From positions 1-64,000 of the forward strand of contig JASGCK010000002.1 of the NCBI GenBank assembly GCA_030054145.1: DNA of 64,000 nucleotides. Direction: 5' to 3'. Shown here piece by piece: positions 46,893 through 56,736 of the stretch. The notes under the pieces are model-generated. The model saw only the letters and a list, made by a program, of their open reading frames with translations, made no database searches and was not told the DNA's origin. This stretch comes from Cytophagales bacterium (lineage in GTDB: Bacteria > Pseudomonadota > Gammaproteobacteria > Burkholderiales > Burkholderiaceae_C). The first letter of the stretch is position 1. Every line of letters begins with the position of its first letter. A program made the position numbers and the translations under genes.

Positions 46893-47265
46893 TTTTTACT
46901 CCAAATACTTCTACACCCACCGACTCGCAGTCTGGGTATACGTCTGGTTTTTGCGTAGACACGCGCGCCGCCATGACTTTGGGATGTGCCAACATGGTCT
47001 TGAGCACGTCGTCACACAGCGTCTCTTGCAAATGGATATGACCCTCGGCCACCCGATTTGCAATCGTCTGACGCATGAAGTCATAGTCCACTACTTCTTC
47101 TAATGTATCTTTGCGCGGCGTGGACACAGCCAGCGGCACATATAACTCGACGTTAAACAGCACGCGCTGCTCGCCTTTTTTTTCAAAATCATGCACACCA
47201 ATGTTTAAATTAACCTTGTAATTTTTTAAAAACAAACGGCGGCATTGTGTCAAGTCAATCGTCAT
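46882..47265 (-). CDS. folB: Dihydroneopterin aldolase
   Basis: A 127-residue FolB that makes 6-hydroxymethyl-dihydropterin in folate synthesis. Visible family blocks are [27 protein letters not shown] and [12 protein letters not shown], the last containing the active-site region. It overlaps the SDR gene by 1 base and ttcA by 11. Confidence 0.93.
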   Translation of the reverse strand: MTIDLTQCRRLFLKNYKVNLNIGVHDFEKKGEQRVLFNVELYVPLAVSTPRKDTLEEVVDYDFMRQTIANRVAEGHIHLQETLCDDVLKTMLAHPKVMAARVSTQKPDVYPDCESVGVEVFGVKNDN

Positions 47266-48074
47266 TAATTACTCTTTCTTTTTAAGAATTCCTCAGCCAC
47301 AAACATCACATCACGCTCCAAGGGTACGAGATGTTGCCCATTGTCAACTGCAATGAGTTGCCCTGTGATGCAAGGGTTGTGAGCCAAAAAAACAGCTGTT
47401 GCGGCAATACTTGCTGGATCAATACGTCGCCCAAGTGCATTAACCGTGCTGGCAATTTTGAAATTTTCCTGCGTTTGTGGACCGCTAGGATAAATTAATC
47501 CTGGAGCAATGCCATTGACGCGAATAGCTGGTGCAAGCGCCTGAGCTTGTTGCCGAACAGCCTGCGTTAAAGCCAGTTTTGACAACGTGTAATTTGAATA
47601 ATCGGCGTTGAGATTCAATACTTTCTGATCGAGTATATGAACAACACTAGCTTGCGTACCCATTTGTTGATGATGTGCGTGAAGTGCCCGAGCAAGCACC
47701 ACAGGAACCACAAAGTTGGTTTCCATCTGAGTCCTTAACGCCTCTCCATCCGCGTCGGTAGCACTATCAGGCATGAAGCTTGAGGCATTATTGATAAGGC
47801 ACTTCAATATTGCATCTTCACTCTCTTCTTTTTGACACTGCAAACTCTGAATGCTCAAAGCCATCAATTGCTTGGCATCTTTTGCATTATTTAGCTCTGC
47901 GTGCATCAATATCACGCTGCCGCCGAATGCTCTGATTTCTGCTTCTAACGCAATCGCTTGCTCGTGGGAGTGGCGATAGTGACATATAGCACCCCAGCCG
48001 GCTTTGGTAAACGCGAGACAGATCTCACGTCCTAAGCGTTGTGCACCGCCTGTCACTAAAACCCACGGCTTCAT
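47265..48074 (-). CDS. Short-chain dehydrogenase, FolM-like pteridine reductase
   Basis: A 269-residue SDR: the cofactor motif TGGAQRLG near the N-terminus, NNAS in the middle and catalytic Tyr-x3-Lys in NYTLSKLAL. Direct coupling to folB supports a dihydromonapterin or pteridine reductase role (FolM). Its start overlaps the membrane protein gene stop by 4 bases. An Arg-type first motif (RLG) suggests NADPH preference. Confidence 0.87.
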   Translation of the reverse strand: MKPWVLVTGGAQRLGREICLAFTKAGWGAICHYRHSHEQAIALEAEIRAFGGSVILMHAELNNAKDAKQLMALSIQSLQCQKEESEDAILKCLINNASSFMPDSATDADGEALRTQMETNFVVPVVLARALHAHHQQMGTQASVVHILDQKVLNLNADYSNYTLSKLALTQAVRQQAQALAPAIRVNGIAPGLIYPSGPQTQENFKIASTVNALGRRIDPASIAATAVFLAHNPCITGQLIAVDNGQHLVPLERDVMFVAEEFLKRKSN

Positions 48075-48814
48075 TTATCCTCAACCTCAAGCATTGCACG
48101 TATGAAGAAAGCCAAATCTTGCACAAAATACAAACGCTTCCATGGCAACAACAAAAACTCTGCCCCTAAATCACGGATAAAGACAAGTCCAATTTGATTC
48201 GCTCGTTGGGCATTCAGTGCGGCCACCTCATTTAGCTTATAGCCCTCAGCTAACGTCCCTGCGATAGCGTGTGCCCAAGGTTTGAGGTCAGGACTGTTTG
48301 CGGCAATTGGTTCTGGAATGGCTTTATGTCTGATCCAAATACAAACATTCACCTTGCTAACATTCAACTCTACGTGGAAGTTAATTTTTTTATCAATTTT
48401 GTCCGCTTGATTCATCCAACGTAGCTCGTATTCACACACACAACCGCGCAATTTCGAGTTGATACTCAAATCATCCAGATGCGCAGCAATATTCTCTTGA
48501 ATTGCCTTTGGAATATCGGTCTTCAACGTTTTCAACGTCAGCTCTCGTAATCGACTATCGCTGTTTTGCCCAAAAACCAAAGCCACAACGATTAACAAAA
48601 CTGGCAATGTTATTGATAGCAAAGTAATAGCAGAAGCGATTTCTTCACTATTTTTTGAAATAACACCATGCCCAAGCAAGGCCATACCCGCACTGATAAC
48701 AATTCCCACAATGATTGAAATGCCCATGCGCGCCCAAAGCGGCAACGCCAACATACGCAGCCATTTCACTAATTCATTGTTCGTTTCAAGCGTTTTCTTT
48801 TCAGTCTCACTCAT
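48071..48814 (-). CDS. Uncharacterised two-helix membrane protein
   Basis: A 247-residue protein with two hydrophobic helices (about 28-47 and 62-82) and a cytoplasmic C-terminal domain of about 160 residues with no motif I recognise. It overlaps the FolM-like gene by 4 bases and starts 26 bases from the divergent methyltransferase gene. Its codon use looks more AT-rich than its neighbours, so it may be an insertion into an otherwise conserved divergent pair. Confidence 0.75.
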   Translation of the reverse strand: MSETEKKTLETNNELVKWLRMLALPLWARMGISIIVGIVISAGMALLGHGVISKNSEEIASAITLLSITLPVLLIVVALVFGQNSDSRLRELTLKTLKTDIPKAIQENIAAHLDDLSINSKLRGCVCEYELRWMNQADKIDKKINFHVELNVSKVNVCIWIRHKAIPEPIAANSPDLKPWAHAIAGTLAEGYKLNEVAALNAQRANQIGLVFIRDLGAEFLLLPWKRLYFVQDLAFFIRAMLEVEDK

Positions 48815-48840
48815 GTCATTCGCCTCGATAATTATCTGCC

Positions 48841-49929
48841 ATGAGTTTAACCGCCCCCCCTAAATCCCATCCCCTTTCTTGGCAGCCCTTCGATGCCTTC
48901 ATGGCGGACGCGCTGTATCACCCCGAGCGCGGCTACTACACGCGTACACATTCACAAATCGGCCAAGATGCCGCTACGTCCGACTTCGCGACGAGTCCCG
49001 TGATTTCACCTTTTTTTGGTCAAACGCTTGCCGCTCAAGTGGCCGAGTGCTTGCTAACCACAGGCACATCCGAAGTGTGGGAGTTTGGCGCGGGCACGGG
49101 CGCGCTCGCGCTGCAATTACTCAGCTGCTTGAGCGACAAAATCACGCGCTACAACATCGTCGATTTATCGGGTAGCTTGCGCGCACTGCAAAAATCGACC
49201 TTGGCGACTGCCCTGCAAGCCACGCCAGATGTGCTCTCCAAGGTGCATTGGCTGCAAGCCTTGCCAGATGTGCTCTCGGGCGTGATAGTCGGCAATGAAG
49301 TATTGGATGCCATGCCCGTCAAGCTGTTGGCGCGAACGGGTGGCGTGTGGCACGAGCGCGGCGTGGTGCAAACCGCCAATGGGTTTGAGTACGCCGACGT
49401 GCCAACCAATCTTCGCCCGCCCGTTGATGTGCTGGGCTTGCACGACTACGTGACTGAGATTCATCCGCAGGGCGAGGCGTTTATCAAAACCCTCGCCGAC
49501 AAACTGCTGCGCTCCAAACAAGGCGGCGCGATTGTAATGATTGACTACGGTTTTGGCGAGAGCGAGTACTACCATCCCGAGCGCAGCATGGGCACGCTCA
49601 TGTGCCACCAAGCGCATCAGTCCAGCACCCATCCGCTGGAGCACGTGGGCGAGAAAGACCTGACCGCGCACGTCAACTTCACAGGGATTGCGCTTGCCGC
49701 GCAGGACGCAGGCCTCACGGTCAACGGCTACACCTCGCAAGGGCGATTTTTGCTCAATTGCGGATTACTGGATCACCTTGCCAACGCATCGTTTGCCGAG
49801 AAATCCATGGCACAAAAGCTGGTCACGGAACACGAAATGGGGGAGCTGTTTAAGGCGATTTGCCTCTCAACGTTGCCTGATTTTGAACCGCTTGGGTTTG
49901 CCGCTGGCGATAGAAGTCATACGCTGTAA
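48841..49929 (+). CDS. SAM-dependent methyltransferase, MidA/NDUFAF7 family
   Basis: A 362-residue class I methyltransferase of the MidA type. The SAM motif is EFGAGTGALALQLL, then IVDLSGSLR, GNEVLDAMPVKLL and MIDYGFGESEYYHPER, the last two being family signatures. Mitochondrial homologues methylate an arginine of a respiratory complex I subunit; the bacterial substrate is unknown. The start is ATG 48841. Confidence 0.87.
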   Translation: MSLTAPPKSHPLSWQPFDAFMADALYHPERGYYTRTHSQIGQDAATSDFATSPVISPFFGQTLAAQVAECLLTTGTSEVWEFGAGTGALALQLLSCLSDKITRYNIVDLSGSLRALQKSTLATALQATPDVLSKVHWLQALPDVLSGVIVGNEVLDAMPVKLLARTGGVWHERGVVQTANGFEYADVPTNLRPPVDVLGLHDYVTEIHPQGEAFIKTLADKLLRSKQGGAIVMIDYGFGESEYYHPERSMGTLMCHQAHQSSTHPLEHVGEKDLTAHVNFTGIALAAQDAGLTVNGYTSQGRFLLNCGLLDHLANASFAEKSMAQKLVTEHEMGELFKAICLSTLPDFEPLGFAAGDRSHTL

Positions 49930-49959
49930 CCCACCCGTTTTGCCCCCCGTTTTGCCCCC

Positions 49960-50020
49960 CGTTCGGGCTGAGCCTGTCGAAGCCTTTACAGACATCCTTC
50001 GACAAGTTCAAGATGAACGG
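49960..50020. repeat. Intergenic copy of the dispersed palindrome
   Basis: Left arm GTTCGGGCTGAGCCTGTCGA from 49961 and right arm CTTCGACAAGTTCAAGATGA from 49999 form an imperfect inverted repeat upstream of recA. Just before it, GTTTTGCCCCCC is repeated twice (about 49937-49960). Confidence 0.85.
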
Positions 50021-50054
50021 CTTCACAAAAAGACAATTAAACTGACAAATAATA

Positions 50055-50101
50055 TTGAAATATTTAAGTTACTTCTGCTACATTACTGTCATCCCATACA
50101 G
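50055..50101 (+). promoter_or_regulatory. recA promoter with LexA (SOS) box
   Basis: TTGAAA (50055-50060) and TACATT (50079-50084) make a sigma-70 promoter with an 18-base spacer. CTGT-N8-ACAG at 50086-50101 is a perfect match to the LexA consensus and covers the expected transcription start, so LexA should repress recA, and probably recX by read-through. Confidence 0.85.
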
Positions 50102-50132
50102 TTTTTTGATCGTTTTTTAACAGGAGTACATC

Positions 50133-51275
<1,143 letters not shown>

Positions 51276-51301
51276 GCCAAGCGGCACAAGGCTTCTAGGC
51301 C

Positions 51302-51751
51302 ATGTCCTTCGACAAACCTTCACTCAAAGGCCGTGCGCTGCGCTGCCTTGCAGTGCGCGAGTACTCCCGCTTTGAGCTAGAACAAAAGCTCAAGGCGTTT
51401 GAGGAGGTTGCGGGCGAACTCCAAGCCGCGCTGGACGACTTGGAGGCCAAAGGTTTTATATCGGAGGCCCGCGTCGTCGAGTCCACGCTCAATCAAAAAG
51501 CAAGTCGCTTTGGCGCAGCGCGTGTGCTGCACACGCTTAAAGCCAAGGGAATTGATGCGGGAGCCATTGTGGATGCAGCAGAGCAGCTGAAAGAAACCGA
51601 GTTTGACCGAGCCATGCAGGTGTGGACTCGCAAGTTTGATGAACCCTACACAACCCCCAGTGAGTACGCCAAGCAAGCCAGATTTTTAGCATCACGTGGC
51701 TTTAGTGGCGAGGTGGTTGGGCGGGTGATGCGTGCGTCGAAATCAGTGTAA
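51302..51751 (+). CDS. recX: Regulatory protein RecX
   Basis: A 149-residue all-helical RecX that caps RecA filaments. The typical ALRCLAVREYSRFELEQKL start and VESTLNQKASRFG and TEFDRAMQVWTRKF repeats are visible. Position directly after recA is the classical arrangement; transcription by read-through from the SOS promoter is likely. Confidence 0.94.
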   Translation: MSFDKPSLKGRALRCLAVREYSRFELEQKLKAFEEVAGELQAALDDLEAKGFISEARVVESTLNQKASRFGAARVLHTLKAKGIDAGAIVDAAEQLKETEFDRAMQVWTRKFDEPYTTPSEYAKQARFLASRGFSGEVVGRVMRASKSV

Positions 51752-51814
51752 ACACTAACCAATGAAAATATATTTAAGATATGATTGAGAAGCAGCAAAA
51801 CAAGCAATCACTCA

Positions 51815-53374
51815 ATGGCTACCAAACCAAAACTTATCGATAATACCGAAAGCATACCATCCCTTTTTGAGGGAAGGGATGCTAAGAAAAGTATTGAATC
51901 CACTCATACACAAGAGCTAGTCATTGCTCTTTGTGGTCCGATTGGATCACCACTTCATGATGTAGCGAATAAAATAAAATCCGTTTTAGAAGCATCTTAC
52001 AATTACGACTTTTGCAGCATTATAAAGTTAAGTTCATATATAGAAAAATATAGCTTTATAAATAATGATGAGGCAAATTTTGATAGAATTAATAGTTTAA
52101 TTACATTAGGTAATAATTTACGTAAAGAGCATGGCAATAGTATATTGGCAGAATTAGCTATACAGCAAATTCGACAGGAGCGCGAACAGAAGGGTAAAGA
52201 GGAGGAAACGGGACGATATTTACCTAGAAGAGTTTGTCATATCATTGATTCAATTAAAAATCAATCAGAACTGGCTTTACTTAAGACGGTCTACCGTGAA
52301 TTATTATATGTTGTGGGGGTATTTTCACCCCTAGCAAATCGTGAAACTAATTTAAAAAAGAAAGGGTTAGATGTATCCGAAATTTACTCGCTTATAGATC
52401 GAGACTCAGGGGAAGAAATCGAAGAGGGTCAAACAATTGCCGAAACTTTCCCGCAATGTGATTTTTTTCTGCGAATGGATAGTAGCACGGAAGCACTAAT
52501 TCAGAATCGTGTTGAAAGATTTTTACAATTGATATTAGGAACTAAGATCACGACCCCTACTACAGCAGAAAATGCGATGTATGCCGCTGCATCTGCTGCG
52601 GGAAATTCGGCTTGCTTATCTAGACAAGTAGGCGCATGCGTGACAGATAAAGATGGTGAAATCATTTCTACTGGCTGGAATGATGTACCCAAGCCGTTTG
52701 GCGGTCTTTATATTAACTCTGAGTCAGATCCACTAGGTCAAAAGGATTTTAGATGTTGGAACAAAGAGGGTGGGAAGTGTTTCAACGACGAGCAAAAGAC
52801 TGAAATGGCAACAAAAATTGTTGATAGCCTTGAAGATTTCTTGAATCCTAACCAAAAAGAAAATGCTATTAAAGCCGTGATGAAAGACAAAGGTCTTAGA
52901 GGACTTGTTGAATTCTCACGCTCAATTCATGCTGAAATGCACGCTCTACTAAATTGCTTAAATCTTGGAGGAAGCAGAGTTAGGGGCGGCAAGTTATATG
53001 TAACAACTTACCCATGCCATGCATGCGCCCGTCACATAATAGCAAGTGGAATTAAAGAAGTTTACTATATTGAGCCTTATAAAAAAAGTTTAGCAACAAA
53101 ATTACACGATGATGCGATTTCTGAAATAGATTCAGACGTGGAGAAGGTGAGAATATTGCCTTATGATGGCGTTGCACCTGCAAAGTATCTTGCATTATTC
53201 CGCATGAGTGCAAACTCAAGGAAAAGTGATGGACGTATTATCACTATTACACCTAAGGAAGCCGTGCCTCGAATCGACAAAAGCCTTGAAGCTTTACCAA
53301 CGCTTGAAACAATGGTTATTGCCACCTTAAAGAAGAAAGAATTACGACCCTATACAGGAACGAATTTAAAATGA
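51815..53374 (+). CDS. Anti-phage dCTP deaminase-like two-domain protein
   Basis: A 519-residue protein with an N-terminal P-loop-like kinase fold (about 34-245; ALCGPIGSP at 39-46, lacking the canonical Lys-Ser/Thr) and a C-terminal deoxycytidylate deaminase domain. Zinc ligands are His372 in HAEMH with catalytic Glu374, and Cys401/Cys404 in PCHAC. This layout matches defence deaminases (AvcD/DcdV type) that deplete dCTP on phage infection. ATG 51815 is preferred to the TTG at 51785. The gene is markedly more AT-rich than recA/recX and metW beside it, a sign of transfer. It overlaps a 77-residue gene by 4 bases. Confidence 0.88.
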   Translation: MATKPKLIDNTESIPSLFEGRDAKKSIESTHTQELVIALCGPIGSPLHDVANKIKSVLEASYNYDFCSIIKLSSYIEKYSFINNDEANFDRINSLITLGNNLRKEHGNSILAELAIQQIRQEREQKGKEEETGRYLPRRVCHIIDSIKNQSELALLKTVYRELLYVVGVFSPLANRETNLKKKGLDVSEIYSLIDRDSGEEIEEGQTIAETFPQCDFFLRMDSSTEALIQNRVERFLQLILGTKITTPTTAENAMYAAASAAGNSACLSRQVGACVTDKDGEIISTGWNDVPKPFGGLYINSESDPLGQKDFRCWNKEGGKCFNDEQKTEMATKIVDSLEDFLNPNQKENAIKAVMKDKGLRGLVEFSRSIHAEMHALLNCLNLGGSRVRGGKLYVTTYPCHACARHIIASGIKEVYYIEPYKKSLATKLHDDAISEIDSDVEKVRILPYDGVAPAKYLALFRMSANSRKSDGRIITITPKEAVPRIDKSLEALPTLETMVIATLKKKELRPYTGTNLK

Positions 53375-53604
53375 GAAACCAATTGGAATTCCCGTTTGAA
53401 CATATGATTAAAGTAAAAAATAATCAGCTTTATGATAAAGATCAACAACCAAAATTAGATTCAAAAAAAAATGAACGTATTAGTAATATTATTCGAATAG
53501 AACACATTATTGCAAAACGTGTTTCAGATGCCAATACCAAATTAAATAATGCAATATTAAAAACTGCTCAACATATTATTGACAGTAAATATAAAGGTTT
53601 TTAA
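53371..53604 (+). CDS. Small unknown protein coupled to the anti-phage deaminase
   Basis: A 77-residue hydrophilic, Lys/Asn-rich protein starting in the ATGA overlap with the deaminase stop. It opens RNQLEFPFEHM and then looks helical from about residue 35 (ISNIIRIEHIIAKRVSDANTKL). No recognised domain. Shared AT-rich composition and translational coupling suggest that it belongs to the same unit, perhaps as regulator or inhibitor of the deaminase; that is inference. Its 3' end overlaps the convergent metW end by 4 bases. Confidence 0.72.
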   Translation: MRNQLEFPFEHMIKVKNNQLYDKDQQPKLDSKKNERISNIIRIEHIIAKRVSDANTKLNNAILKTAQHIIDSKYKGF

Positions 53605-54182
53605 CCCTTCAGGAGTTTAAACACCGCCGTACCCGCACGCCAATTGGGCTGCCAGCGAATCACGCTATCGTCTTGAATGCCAAAACTGTCTTCAATTTTG
53701 AGCTTGTTTTGTGCGGCTAGCACGGCAAAATCTTCATAAGTTCCCACTCGGATATTGGGTGTGTCATACCACTGATGCGGCAGACGTTTGGTCACGGGCA
53801 TACGACCAAGCGCCACACTCAAGCGGTTGGGCCAATGCGCAAAATTGGGGAACGCCACGATACCCATTTTTCCAACACGCACCGTCTCGCGCAGCATCAC
53901 TTCGGCGTTGCGCAAGTGCTGAAGGGTATCAATTTGCAACACCACATCGAAGCTGTTGTCGTCAAATAAATTCAACCCCTCATCAAGGTTGAGCTGAATC
54001 ACGTCCACGCCACGGCGCACGCACGCGCACACGGCTTTGTCGTCGATCTCGATGCCATAACCCGAGCAAGCTTTTTCGCTTTGAAGATAAGCCAACAGAT
54101 CGCCATCGCCGCAGCCCAAATCCAAAACGCGCGCGCCCCGAGGAACAAGCGCCGCAACGGTGCTGAGCACAAATGGATTCAT
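53601..54182 (-). CDS. metW: Methionine biosynthesis protein MetW
   Basis: A 193-residue methyltransferase-fold protein needed by MetX in many proteobacteria. The SAM-like loop is [15 protein letters not shown] with GIEIDDKAV, and [18 protein letters not shown] is a MetW signature. It overlaps metX by 4 bases. Confidence 0.94.
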   Translation of the reverse strand: MNPFVLSTVAALVPRGARVLDLGCGDGDLLAYLQSEKACSGYGIEIDDKAVCACVRRGVDVIQLNLDEGLNLFDDNSFDVVLQIDTLQHLRNAEVMLRETVRVGKMGIVAFPNFAHWPNRLSVALGRMPVTKRLPHQWYDTPNIRVGTYEDFAVLAAQNKLKIEDSFGIQDDSVIRWQPNWRAGTAVFKLLKG

Positions 54183-55318
54183 GCGGCAACTCCTTTGGCA
54201 ACTGACTCGCTAAAGTAAGCACGCACCGCATGGATGTAGCGCTCGTCCTCTAGCAAAAACGCATCATGTCCTTGCGACGCATCAATCTCGGCATAACTCA
54301 CGCGCAATTTGTTGTCCACCAAAGCTTTCACAATCTCTCGGCTTCTGCTGGCAGGAAAGCGCCAATCGGTCGTGAAACTCACCACCAAAAATTGCGCCTT
54401 GGCGCGCGCTAAAGCCGCGCTCAAATCGCCCGCAAAAGCTTTGGCTGGATCGAAGTAATCCAAGGCGCGGGTAATGAGCAAATACGTGTTCGCATCAAAG
54501 TAACTGGCAAACTTTTTACCTTGATGTTTGAGGTAACTCTCGATTTGGAACTCTTCGTTAAAACCATATGCGGCATCGCCTGCAAGCGATTCAATCCGTT
54601 CGCGCCCAAACTTTTCATCCATCGCATCGTCACTCAAATACGTGATGTGTCCCACCATCCGCGCAAGGCGCAAGCCACGCTCGGGCACGGTTGCATGGGC
54701 GTAAAAATCGCCACCGTAAAAATCAGGATCAGTTGTAATGGCTCGCCGCGCCACTTCGTTAAACGCAATGTTTTGCGCCGACAAGTTGGGGCTACTTGCA
54801 ATGCACACGCAGTGGCGCAGACGGTCAGGAAATTGCAGCGTCCAAGACAGCGCCTGCATTCCGCCCAAACTACCGCCCATCACAGCCGCCAGCTGCGTGA
54901 TGCCAAGTCGCGTAATGAGGCGCTCCTGTGCATTCACCCAGTCTTCCACCGTCACTACGGGAAAGCTTGATCCATAAGGCTTGCCCGTCTCGGGATTCGT
55001 ATGCGCGGGACTGGTCGAACCAAAGCACGAGCCAAGATTATTAATCCCAATCACAAAAAACCGATCCGTATCAACAGGCTTACCAGAACCCACCATGTTG
55101 TCCCACCAACCGACATTTTTGTCGTCACCCGCATACACACCCGCCACGTGGTGCGATGCATTAAGGGCATGACAAATCAACACAGCATTGGACTTATCGG
55201 CGTTTAACGTGCCATACGTTTCATACGCCAAATCGTAGCTGGCCATCTGCTTGCCACTGGCAAGCGGCAGGCTATCTGCAAAGTGCATAAATTGGGGGAT
55301 GGGTGTGAGCTGCGTCAT
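54179..55318 (-). CDS. metX: Homoserine O-acyltransferase MetX
   Basis: An alpha/beta-hydrolase-fold enzyme of about 379 residues that acylates homoserine for methionine synthesis. Nucleophile Ser is in [12 protein letters not shown], and Asp and His in [12 protein letters not shown]. With MetW present it may use succinyl- rather than acetyl-CoA; sequence alone does not decide. Start ATG 55318 (MTQLTPIPQ); the longer frame runs into a repeat. Confidence 0.93.
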   Translation of the reverse strand: MTQLTPIPQFMHFADSLPLASGKQMASYDLAYETYGTLNADKSNAVLICHALNASHHVAGVYAGDDKNVGWWDNMVGSGKPVDTDRFFVIGINNLGSCFGSTSPAHTNPETGKPYGSSFPVVTVEDWVNAQERLITRLGITQLAAVMGGSLGGMQALSWTLQFPDRLRHCVCIASSPNLSAQNIAFNEVARRAITTDPDFYGGDFYAHATVPERGLRLARMVGHITYLSDDAMDEKFGRERIESLAGDAAYGFNEEFQIESYLKHQGKKFASYFDANTYLLITRALDYFDPAKAFAGDLSAALARAKAQFLVVSFTTDWRFPASRSREIVKALVDNKLRVSYAEIDASQGHDAFLLEDERYIHAVRAYFSESVAKGVAA

Positions 55319-55365
55319 AGTTAGCAAGGTAACGCCCAAGTGTAAATGAAGCGCTAACCAACGCA

Positions 55366-55434
55366 CCGTTCGGGCCAAGCTTGCCAAAGCCCTTATGCCA
55401 ATACCAGCATTTCGACAAGCTCAACGCGAACGGG
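55366..55434. repeat. Intergenic copy of the dispersed palindrome upstream of metX
   Basis: Degenerate left arm (55366-55389, CGTTCGGGCCAAGCTTGCC) and better right arm (55410-55434, TTTCGACAAGCTCAACGCG). It lies between the divergent metX and amtB genes, 48 bases from the metX start. Confidence 0.75.
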
Positions 55435-55519
55435 CGTGATGGCACCATTTCAGGCATAAAAATTGCTTCATTGCTGTGATCATTCATTATGGCCACCTTA
55501 TTTCACTCACGGAGAAGTT

Positions 55520-56722
55520 ATGGAAGCACTAAAACAGGGCAATGATGCTCTTTTTATATTATTGGGCGCAATTATGGTGCTCGCTATGCACGCAGGATTT
55601 GCGTTTTTAGAGCTGGGCACGGTTCGCAAAAAAAACCAAGTCAACGCCCTGGTCAAAATTTTGGTGGACTTTTCAGTGTCAACCGTGGTCTATTTTTCTG
55701 TGGGATACGGCATTGCTTATGGCACAAGCTTCATGATCGGAGCCGATCAACTCGCTGCCAAAAATGGTTATGAGCTGGTCAAATTTTTCTTCCTGCTCAC
55801 CTTTGCGGCGGCCGTGCCCGCCATCATCTCGGGCGGCATTGCGGAGCGTGCCAAATTTTGGCCACAGCTAATTGCCACCGCCGCGATTGTGGGTGTGGTT
55901 TATCCGCTATTTGAAGGTCAAGTGTGGAACGAAAAAACGCTACTCCAAGACTGGATCAAAACCATCAGCGGCGAGAACTTTCACGACTTCGCAGGCTCGG
56001 TCGTCGTCCACGCTGTTGGCGGTTGGATTGCACTGCCCGCCGTGATTTTTCTGGGCGCACGCCTAGGTCGTTATCGCAAAGATGGCAGCATTTCAGGGCA
56101 TCCGCCCTCATCCATTCCATTCCTAGCCCTAGGCGCGTGGATTTTGGCGGTGGGCTGGTTTGGCTTTAACGTGATGAGTGCGCAAACCATCGACAAAATC
56201 TCTGGGCTTGTCGCCGTCAACTCGTTGATGGCAATGGTGGGCGGCACACTTGTCGCCCTCGTCATCGGACGCAACGACCCCGGCTTCGTCTACAACGGCC
56301 CGCTAGCTGGTTTGGTCGCGGTGTGCGCTGGCTCAGACCTCATGCATCCGCTGGGCGCGCTGGTCGTTGGCGGTATTGCAGGCGCAATCTTCACCATCAT
56401 GTTTGCACTCACGCAAAACAAATGGAAGATTGACGACGTGCTAGGCGTATGGGCGCTGCACGGTCTGTGCGGCACATGGGGCGGCGTGGCGGCAGGCATC
56501 TTTGGCAGCAAGGCACTTGGCGGCGTTGGCGGCGTGAGCTTTCTCGCTCAACTGATCGGCACTGGCGCAGCGATTGCATGGGCACTCATCGGCGGCTTCG
56601 TGGTGTACGGCGCACTCAAAGCGACTATGGGACTGAGGCTCTCCGAAGAAGAAGAGTTTGCAGGCGCTGATTTAAGCATCCACAAAATTGGCTCGACGCC
56701 TGAGCGTGAGACGAATTGGTAA
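55520..56722 (+). CDS. amtB: Ammonium transporter
   Basis: A 400-residue Amt/Mep/Rh channel with about eleven hydrophobic helices. Pore histidines are expected in GSVVVHAVGG and WALHGLCGTWGG. The start ATG 55520 follows GGAG; there is no cleavable signal in the chosen frame. No glnK/glnB gene adjoins. The C-terminal tail (SIHKIGSTPERE) reappears as a relic at about 59982. Confidence 0.94.
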   Translation: MEALKQGNDALFILLGAIMVLAMHAGFAFLELGTVRKKNQVNALVKILVDFSVSTVVYFSVGYGIAYGTSFMIGADQLAAKNGYELVKFFFLLTFAAAVPAIISGGIAERAKFWPQLIATAAIVGVVYPLFEGQVWNEKTLLQDWIKTISGENFHDFAGSVVVHAVGGWIALPAVIFLGARLGRYRKDGSISGHPPSSIPFLALGAWILAVGWFGFNVMSAQTIDKISGLVAVNSLMAMVGGTLVALVIGRNDPGFVYNGPLAGLVAVCAGSDLMHPLGALVVGGIAGAIFTIMFALTQNKWKIDDVLGVWALHGLCGTWGGVAAGIFGSKALGGVGGVSFLAQLIGTGAAIAWALIGGFVVYGALKATMGLRLSEEEEFAGADLSIHKIGSTPERETNW

Positions 56723-56736
56723 GTTAAGATTTGGCG

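Noticed and set aside
55388-55519. Sigma-54/NtrC promoter for amtB
   Set aside because: A TGGCAC is present but no TTGC box at the required spacing; no enhancer-like dyad seen.
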